Source: a virus. From it: 64,000 nt of DNA. The position numbers and the translations under genes were made by a program. Positions 59,627 through 64,000 of this stretch are shown here, in pieces. The notes under the pieces are model-generated. The model was given only the letters and a program-made list of their open reading frames with translations, was not told the origin of the DNA and did no database searches. Location of the stretch: positions 1 to 64,000 of the IMG/VR virus record IMGVR_UViG_3300049149_000013; one strand, given 5' to 3'. The first letter of the stretch is position 1, and every line of letters begins with the position of its first letter.

Positions 59627-60407
59627 TTTAAAGTGGGGAATACCGCTGTACCTAGAGGCGGCGGAAGCGGAAACGGCAGGCTATCAGGCTATAGGCAAGG
59701 TGGTTCAGGATATCACCTATACGATGAGCAGTCTTCCTGGCTGGACCCTAGCGGATTGGGGTTACGGATCAAATAAACACGCACAGTTAGAGAGGAACTA
59801 TGTCAACCCGGAAGAATTTCACAGAGTCCGAGCTGTCCTTGCTCGAAGAGACCTTGGCAAATATACCTCCGTGGCGGTCTCTCTGCGCGGCAAGCCGAAG
59901 GATACCAGATCTCAGGGGTGGTGCATGCTATCTCTGGTTATATCGCGGACAAAGGAGTGGACTCGGGTCGAAGTGCAGTACCGCACGACGGAACTCATCC
60001 TCAAGTTTGCGGCAGACGTTTGGTTTTTGGGGGTACTTTGCGAGCAACTCAAAATAGAGCCGGAGCGTTTCACGTTCCGCTTCGCCAACTGTGCTCTATC
60101 AGGCGCATATTTCCCCTACCTCATCGATAAGACTGACCTGGTGCGGTTCCTTGCTCGCATCAAGGAGGCAGATGAGGATTTCTTTTTTCGTACCACGCGA
60201 TTCCTACTCAAAGCGAGTTATCGGAAGGATCAATATCATCCGTTCTCGCCCGAACGGGTCTCGCATCGTTACCTTTGGGAGCGGGGGACAGCACGGCAGA
60301 TCCAATCAGTCAGAGATTATCTGGAACCTCTGCATCGTACCACTGGCCGCCCGCTCCCGAAGGACTTTCACGATAAATCCTACATACCGAAAGGACAACG
60401 CATATGA
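59610..60407 (+). CDS. Thymidylate-synthase-like paralogue 1
   Basis: 265 residues. NYVNPEEFHRVRAVL, GWCMLSLVIS, VEVQYRTTELILKFAADVWF and FRFANCALSGAYFPYLI. The Y-R-T/S-x-E...D segment parallels the TS core (YQRSCD...N). It is clearly homologous to the protein at 61710 (NYLIPEELERVSAKL, VMYYRSLELIGGFAYDL). No TS-type PC catalytic site was found. It may be a TS-fold protein of changed function, possibly in nucleotide modification. Confidence 0.5.
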   Translation: MAILSDLKWGIPLYLEAAEAETAGYQAIGKVVQDITYTMSSLPGWTLADWGYGSNKHAQLERNYVNPEEFHRVRAVLARRDLGKYTSVAVSLRGKPKDTRSQGWCMLSLVISRTKEWTRVEVQYRTTELILKFAADVWFLGVLCEQLKIEPERFTFRFANCALSGAYFPYLIDKTDLVRFLARIKEADEDFFFRTTRFLLKASYRKDQYHPFSPERVSHRYLWERGTARQIQSVRDYLEPLHRTTGRPLPKDFHDKSYIPKGQRI

Positions 60408-60775
60408 AGATCTGCCTGATAGGTTCCTCGCGCTTTGTCGAGCAGTATAATGAGATAAACCGCAAGCTGACCCTAGCCGGTCATGTGGTCTATTCGATTG
60501 CTACGGTATCATCGGCCTCCGGAAAACTTCAGACGCAGAAGCAACTCACCGAGGATGAGAAGGAGACCATAGATCTAGTCCACCTCCTGAAAATCCAAGA
60601 ATCGGATGCGTGCTTCCTGGTTACTGATGAAACTAAGTACGTAGGCGAATCTACCCGCAGGGAAATCAAGTGGGCAGTAATGCAGGATATGGCTGTCTTA
60701 ACGCATGCAGATTTGGACTATTTGCTAGATAATATCCGCGAGGGGATGCCGGACCTAGGGAAGCCAGAGGAATGA
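60404..60775 (+). CDS. Nucleoside 2-deoxyribosyltransferase-like protein
   Basis: 123 residues. Rossmann-like start (KICLIGSSRF), then DACFLVTDETKYVGESTRRE followed by IKWAVMQDMAVL. The Y-x-G-E-S-T-x2-E motif carries the family's catalytic Glu. This family swaps bases on deoxyribose; in phage operons it is thought to salvage nucleotides. 4-base overlaps on both sides. Confidence 0.6.
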   Translation: MKICLIGSSRFVEQYNEINRKLTLAGHVVYSIATVSSASGKLQTQKQLTEDEKETIDLVHLLKIQESDACFLVTDETKYVGESTRREIKWAVMQDMAVLTHADLDYLLDNIREGMPDLGKPEE

Positions 60776-61569
60776 GATACTTCAGTAGCTTTAAAGAGGC
60801 ACATAGACAGCTAACGCAGGACTTCGCAGATCGTGCGTACCTGGTACATACCGATAAGTGGCAGGCGCTTCAAATATCTGACAAGCCTGAGATGGCGATG
60901 CGAGAGCTGTTCAATGTTAGTTTCTCGGTACCGACGAGGGGTAATGAGGAGATCGTTTATTGGCAGAAGGACATACTGCCCAACCTGCCTTTCGCTGACC
61001 AGCATTTTGAGGAGCGCGTCTCGGGGATCGGTAGTAATCCTGGCAAGGCTTGGAAGATCTGGCCGTGGGGGCATTCTGCGGACGCGCATCGCACTCAGAA
61101 CGGGCGATATACGCATACTTACCAGGAGCGGTTCTGGCCGAATAACCTAGAGGACGAAGATGCCCGACCAGATGGTATACGCTATCGTTATGGCGATTAC
61201 GGCGACCTGCTTAATCATCTTCGCATGGACCCTCTTAGTCGTCAAGCTTATCTTCCGATCTGGTTTCCGGAAGATGGCGCTTGCGATGGCAGAAAGCCGT
61301 GTACGCTCGGGTACCACTTCCTTATGCGGCACGATTTCCTCCATCTCACGTACTACATCCGAAGTTGTGATTTCGTTCGACACTGGCGAGATGATTGCTA
61401 TCTCGCGGTCCGTTTATTGGTGGAAACCCTCCGAAGGTTACGCGAGCTGGATAGCGATTGGGGAAGTGTTAAACCGGGATTCTACGTAATGCACATAGTT
61501 TCACTTCATATGTTTATCAACGATTATGCAAAAATCCAAAAATCAGTTCAAAGCATTGCTCTTCGGTGA
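60772..61569 (+). CDS. Thymidylate synthase family enzyme (dUMP or dCMP methyl/hydroxymethyl transferase)
   Basis: 265 residues. YGDLLNHLRMDPLSRQAYLP (cofactor and phosphate side), catalytic Cys in RKPCTLGYHF (Cys177), and the phosphate-binding IRSCDF (196-201). After that, where classical TS has the dUMP-discriminating Asn, this protein reads RHWRDDCYLA (203-212), without Asn. An Asp at that place is typical of dCMP-specific enzymes such as T4 dCMP hydroxymethylase. Substrate therefore uncertain. Part of the nucleotide operon. Confidence 0.78.
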   Translation: MRYFSSFKEAHRQLTQDFADRAYLVHTDKWQALQISDKPEMAMRELFNVSFSVPTRGNEEIVYWQKDILPNLPFADQHFEERVSGIGSNPGKAWKIWPWGHSADAHRTQNGRYTHTYQERFWPNNLEDEDARPDGIRYRYGDYGDLLNHLRMDPLSRQAYLPIWFPEDGACDGRKPCTLGYHFLMRHDFLHLTYYIRSCDFVRHWRDDCYLAVRLLVETLRRLRELDSDWGSVKPGFYVMHIVSLHMFINDYAKIQKSVQSIALR

Positions 61570-61996
61570 TGATGATCGAGGCTTCTTCCAGGTATGGCAA
61601 TCTAACGAGCATGAACGCTTGCAAGTATGGGTATTCGGTAAGCGCGGCTCGACTAAGCTGGTCCGGCAGTTTCGAGTAGAGGACTGGGACCCCGAGATTG
61701 AGAGTCTAGATGAAGCTATTGCGATATGTAGGCGTGGGAAGAAGCGGCGCTGTATTGGGCTACCCAGAACCTACGTCTATCGCGGACCTCTGGACACACT
61801 TAGTTCCCGATTACCAGTCACGAAACTACGGTCCCGCGATATTCAGAATCCTTTGGGATCGAAAGGTGGCAAAGGAGCTAGGATCGATCAGTCAAAGAAG
61901 GTATTCGTCAAGGTTAAGGAACTACCTGATACCCGAGGAGTTGGAAAGAGTATCCGCCAAGCTTCAAAAGGGCGAAGCATCCATAAGGTTCGGTAA
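61526..61996 (+). CDS. Hypothetical protein; 3' part overlaps the next gene
   Basis: 156 residues. The first ~75 (KALLFGDDDRGFFQVWQSNE, VRQFRVEDWDPEIESLDEAI) look like genuine protein. From 61710 on the frame is basic and overlaps the TS-like paralogue by 287 bases. Either two overlapping genes or a frameshifted single gene. Confidence 0.4.
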   Translation: MQKSKNQFKALLFGDDDRGFFQVWQSNEHERLQVWVFGKRGSTKLVRQFRVEDWDPEIESLDEAIAICRRGKKRRCIGLPRTYVYRGPLDTLSSRLPVTKLRSRDIQNPLGSKGGKGARIDQSKKVFVKVKELPDTRGVGKSIRQASKGRSIHKVR

Positions 61997-62267
61997 CTTA
62001 AAGGAAGGTCACGGATATAACGGTGAGCGCGGAGACTTCTGTATGGTAGCAGGGGTTATTGATCGCAGGCATGCCGTTATGTATTATCGCAGCCTAGAGC
62101 TGATAGGAGGATTCGCTTACGACCTTGCATTGCTGGCCTACCTAGAGGAGACACTTCGATGTAACTGGAAAGATATCACTTTCATAACTCATAAGGCTTT
62201 CATATTCGCCCTGAAAGGGAACTCGAATGAGAAGCTTTATCCAAAGCTTAGAAGAATATTGGACTGA
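61710..62267 (+). CDS. Thymidylate-synthase-like paralogue 2
   Basis: 185 residues; the start is uncertain (weak RBS). NYLIPEELERVSAKL, GDFCMVAGVIDRRHAVMYYR, SLELIGGFAYDLALLAYLE parallel the 59610 protein along ~120 residues, and the YYRS...D...LAYL part resembles the TS YQRSCD...N...YALL segment. No catalytic PC. It overlaps the preceding frame. Function unknown; the gene pair flanks the true TS gene. Confidence 0.5.
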   Translation: MKLLRYVGVGRSGAVLGYPEPTSIADLWTHLVPDYQSRNYGPAIFRILWDRKVAKELGSISQRRYSSRLRNYLIPEELERVSAKLQKGEASIRFGNLKEGHGYNGERGDFCMVAGVIDRRHAVMYYRSLELIGGFAYDLALLAYLEETLRCNWKDITFITHKAFIFALKGNSNEKLYPKLRRILD

Positions 62268-62457
62268 CTCTATCCATTTCCTCTTGCAGCGTGGCTGCGC
62301 GGTGATATGCGTGAAATTCTATATATGGTTTTGGGGTGCCCTCGTTGTAGGGTTCCTCTTCGGTTGGATGGCACGAACCCGACTTTGGCATTGGGATGAG
62401 GAGGAGAGGCAACATGACCCAGCAGCACCACCAGAGGACAAGGATCAGCCGCGATGA
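62227..62457 (+). CDS. Small membrane protein
   Basis: 76 residues. One hydrophobic helix (VICVKFYIWFWGALVVGFLF) followed by a charged tail (RLWHWDEEERQHD). It overlaps the TS-like gene by 41 bases and the dCMP deaminase start by 44. Unknown function. Confidence 0.45.
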   Translation: MRSFIQSLEEYWTDSIHFLLQRGCAVICVKFYIWFWGALVVGFLFGWMARTRLWHWDEEERQHDPAAPPEDKDQPR

Positions 62458-62881
62458 CGCGCTAATGCAAATCGCGGAACTAATGTCTGAGCGCTCTACG
62501 TGTTTAAGATTGCAGGTGGGAGCGCTTGTCGCCCGGGAGGGGCGTATTCTTGTGACCGGCTATAACGGCGCACCTTCGGGCGTGCCTCATTGTTCATCCG
62601 ATACCTGCGGCGAGCGTCTGCCCTGCATCCGAGCAGTTCACGCCGAGGCTAATTGTATGGCCTTTGCCGCCAAGCACGGTATCCAGCTAGACGGCGCAGA
62701 GATGTATACTACCGACTCGCCATGCATAAATTGCGCCCACTTAATCATTAACGCTGGGATCGCTTGCGTAACATATATGCGTGAGTACCGGGATAAGTCC
62801 CCAATCGACTGGCTGCATATGGCAGGGATTAAGACTCGCTTCCATGAGTGGGTACTCCAGAAGCGAATGGAACATGACTGA
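62414..62881 (+). CDS. dCMP deaminase
   Basis: 155 residues from ATG 62414, preceded by GGAGGAGAGG. The zinc and catalytic motif is HAE (76-78) with SPCINC (102-107), and VTGYNGAPSG (47-56) is typical of dCMP deaminases. It makes dUMP for thymidylate synthesis. Overlaps the UDG-Pol start by 8 bases, so all these genes are one operon. Confidence 0.88.
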   Translation: MTQQHHQRTRISRDDALMQIAELMSERSTCLRLQVGALVAREGRILVTGYNGAPSGVPHCSSDTCGERLPCIRAVHAEANCMAFAAKHGIQLDGAEMYTTDSPCINCAHLIINAGIACVTYMREYRDKSPIDWLHMAGIKTRFHEWVLQKRMEHD

Positions 62882-64000
62882 TCTTTTTCCAGAAGAGCCA
62901 CGTCTCTTCGATCATAACTGCAAGCGCTGCCCGCTGCATAAGGGGGTAAAAAGTGTCTGCATCAAAGGCGACGGTCCTCAGGATGCGGAGGTCATCGTCA
63001 TCGGAGAAGCGCCGGGAGGACACGAGGATCGTCAGGGAAAACCATTTGTTGGTCCAAGCGGTCAGCTATTACGGCATGAGCTTAGTAGCGCGGGCTTCAA
63101 GTCGGCATACTTCACTAATGTTGTTAAGTGTCGCCCTCCCGGCAACCGTGATCCTACCCCTGCTGAGATCAAGTCTTGCCGTCATTACCTGGATGCCGAG
63201 CTACTTGCTATCAAAGCGAAGTACATTATTACGGCTGGACGTTTCTCTAGTAAGAGCGTTCTTAAAAGAGCCAAGATTACTCAGCAACATGGAGAAATCG
63301 TTGAACTCAATGGCAAAAGAGGTATGCCGCTTTACCACCCCGCGTATTGCCTCAGGGACCCCTCGAAACTTCCCGCATTCAGACAAGACCTTAAACGCCT
63401 TCGTAATATCATCGACGAGGTTGCAGTTGGAGAGTTACCTAACTGGGAGATTATTCAGGACCCCGAAGCCCTCGAAAAGTTCATCCTTAGTTTCCAGGAC
63501 GCGGAGGAGTTCAGCTACGACCTCGAAACGACGGGCCTATTCCCGTACAACCGCAAAGGCGCGATCCGCTGCATCAGCATAGGTCTGGTAGACTGCGCCT
63601 ATGTAATACCCCTGGAAATGCCAGGATCGATATTCCTCGGCAATCACGAAGCGCAAGTGGCTTTCCTCCGATTGCTAGTTCAGATCGCGAACATCACCGA
63701 GAAGATAGCCATAGCTCAAAACGGTAAGTTCGATCAGCACTGGCAAAATCTAGTGCTCGGCTGCCGTTTCGAGCTTCACTTCGATACAATGCTCGCCTCT
63801 CACGTTATAGATGAGAACGAGGATCATGATCTCAAATATCTCGCGCGGAGGTGGCTCGATGCTCCTGATTACGACATACCGAAGAAAGAAAAACAAGGGA
63901 AGTTCCTTCACATTCCTGAAAAGCGGCTTGGGTATCTCCGCTATGCCGCATTTGACGCTGCATACACATTTGCCCTCTTCTGGGTCTTCCGCGAGAAGCT
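62874..64000 (+). CDS. Family 4 uracil-DNA glycosylase / DNA polymerase A fusion, 3' truncated by the window
   Basis: About 375 codons, open to the edge. Residues 1-~180: family 4/5 UDG with Fe-S cysteines Cys16/Cys19 and Cys85/Cys102, GEAPG (44-48), KPFVGPSG, NVVKCRPPGNRDP (82-94) and LYHPAY (153-158). Residues ~205-375: DEDD 3'-5' exonuclease of PolA with YDLETTGL (215-222), AQNGKFDQHW (281-290) and AAFDAAY (358-364). The polymerase domain presumably follows outside the window. A fused UDG could remove uracil just ahead of or behind the polymerase. Confidence 0.85.
   Translation, partial: MTDLFPEEPRLFDHNCKRCPLHKGVKSVCIKGDGPQDAEVIVIGEAPGGHEDRQGKPFVGPSGQLLRHELSSAGFKSAYFTNVVKCRPPGNRDPTPAEIKSCRHYLDAELLAIKAKYIITAGRFSSKSVLKRAKITQQHGEIVELNGKRGMPLYHPAYCLRDPSKLPAFRQDLKRLRNIIDEVAVGELPNWEIIQDPEALEKFILSFQDAEEFSYDLETTGLFPYNRKGAIRCISIGLVDCAYVIPLEMPGSIFLGNHEAQVAFLRLLVQIANITEKIAIAQNGKFDQHWQNLVLGCRFELHFDTMLASHVIDENEDHDLKYLARRWLDAPDYDIPKKEKQGKFLHIPEKRLGYLRYAAFDAAYTFALFWVFREK

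Noticed and set aside
61160-61489. Open frame with a strong TM-like N-terminus inside the TS-family gene
   Set aside because: It lies wholly in another frame of a gene with clear TS motifs and has no RBS of note.
1-64000. tRNA genes, CRISPR arrays and insertion sequences
   Set aside because: No cloverleaf-like TpsiC arms, regular spacer arrays or transposase motifs were seen by eye; a tRNA scan would settle the first.

Overview
The window looks like most of the genome of a tailed bacteriophage with a short (podovirus-like) tail. The virion module holds a large terminase, a P22-type long portal, scaffold, major capsid protein, gp4-like and gp10-like tail accessory proteins, and four very large Gly/Gln-rich internal virion proteins. 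No tape-measure, sheath or tube protein, integrase, repressor or phage RNA polymerase was recognised. Host clues point to a Gram-negative bacterium that uses exosortase/PEP-CTERM protein sorting, because the phage carries two PEP-CTERM proteins. The exact host cannot be named from sequence alone. Both window ends cut genes (Sak4-like ATPase on the left, UDG-PolA fusion on the right). Both ends carry plus-strand replication genes, so a circular or permuted map would join them.

Layout. 1-3.6 kb (+): Sak4-like ATPase, DUF669-like ssDNA-binding protein, SNF2-type helicase, HTH protein and VRR-NUC-like nuclease. 3.6-6.2 kb (+): an accessory cassette with its own -10 elements and a strong terminator. 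It encodes a glycosyltransferase-sulfotransferase fusion and two tandem PEP-CTERM proteins. 6.2-6.7 kb (+): a small membrane protein and an orphan. 6.7-47.5 kb (-): the late virion operon, read right to left from small terminase and tail-fibre genes, through terminase, portal, a putative Acb2/Tad1-type anti-defence protein, a GroES-like co-chaperonin, scaffold and capsid, to tail and internal proteins. 47.5-48.3 kb: divergent, partly AT-rich intergenic region. 48.3-56.2 kb (+): early region with an AT-hook-like protein, many tiny genes, a DUF2786 protein and a CsrA homologue. 56.2-58.4 kb (-): an inverted prim-pol/DUF3987 helicase gene. 58.5-64 kb (+): nucleotide metabolism (dNMP kinase, all-alpha dUTPase/MazG-like, a thymidylate-synthase-family enzyme flanked by two paralogous TS-like proteins, deoxyribosyltransferase-like, dCMP deaminase), then UDG-DNA polymerase.

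Two themes stand out. First, a possible host-surface programme: PEP-CTERM proteins, a GT-sulfotransferase fusion and CsrA, the host-type regulator of exopolysaccharide and biofilm. Second, an unexplained cis-signal system. The 10-mer TAAGTNAAAT occurs in both orientations around 47.7-50.1 kb and 55.9 kb, three times sitting on a stop codon. Three ~38-bp intergenic repeats and a 22-bp element shared by two distant intergenic regions lie nearby.
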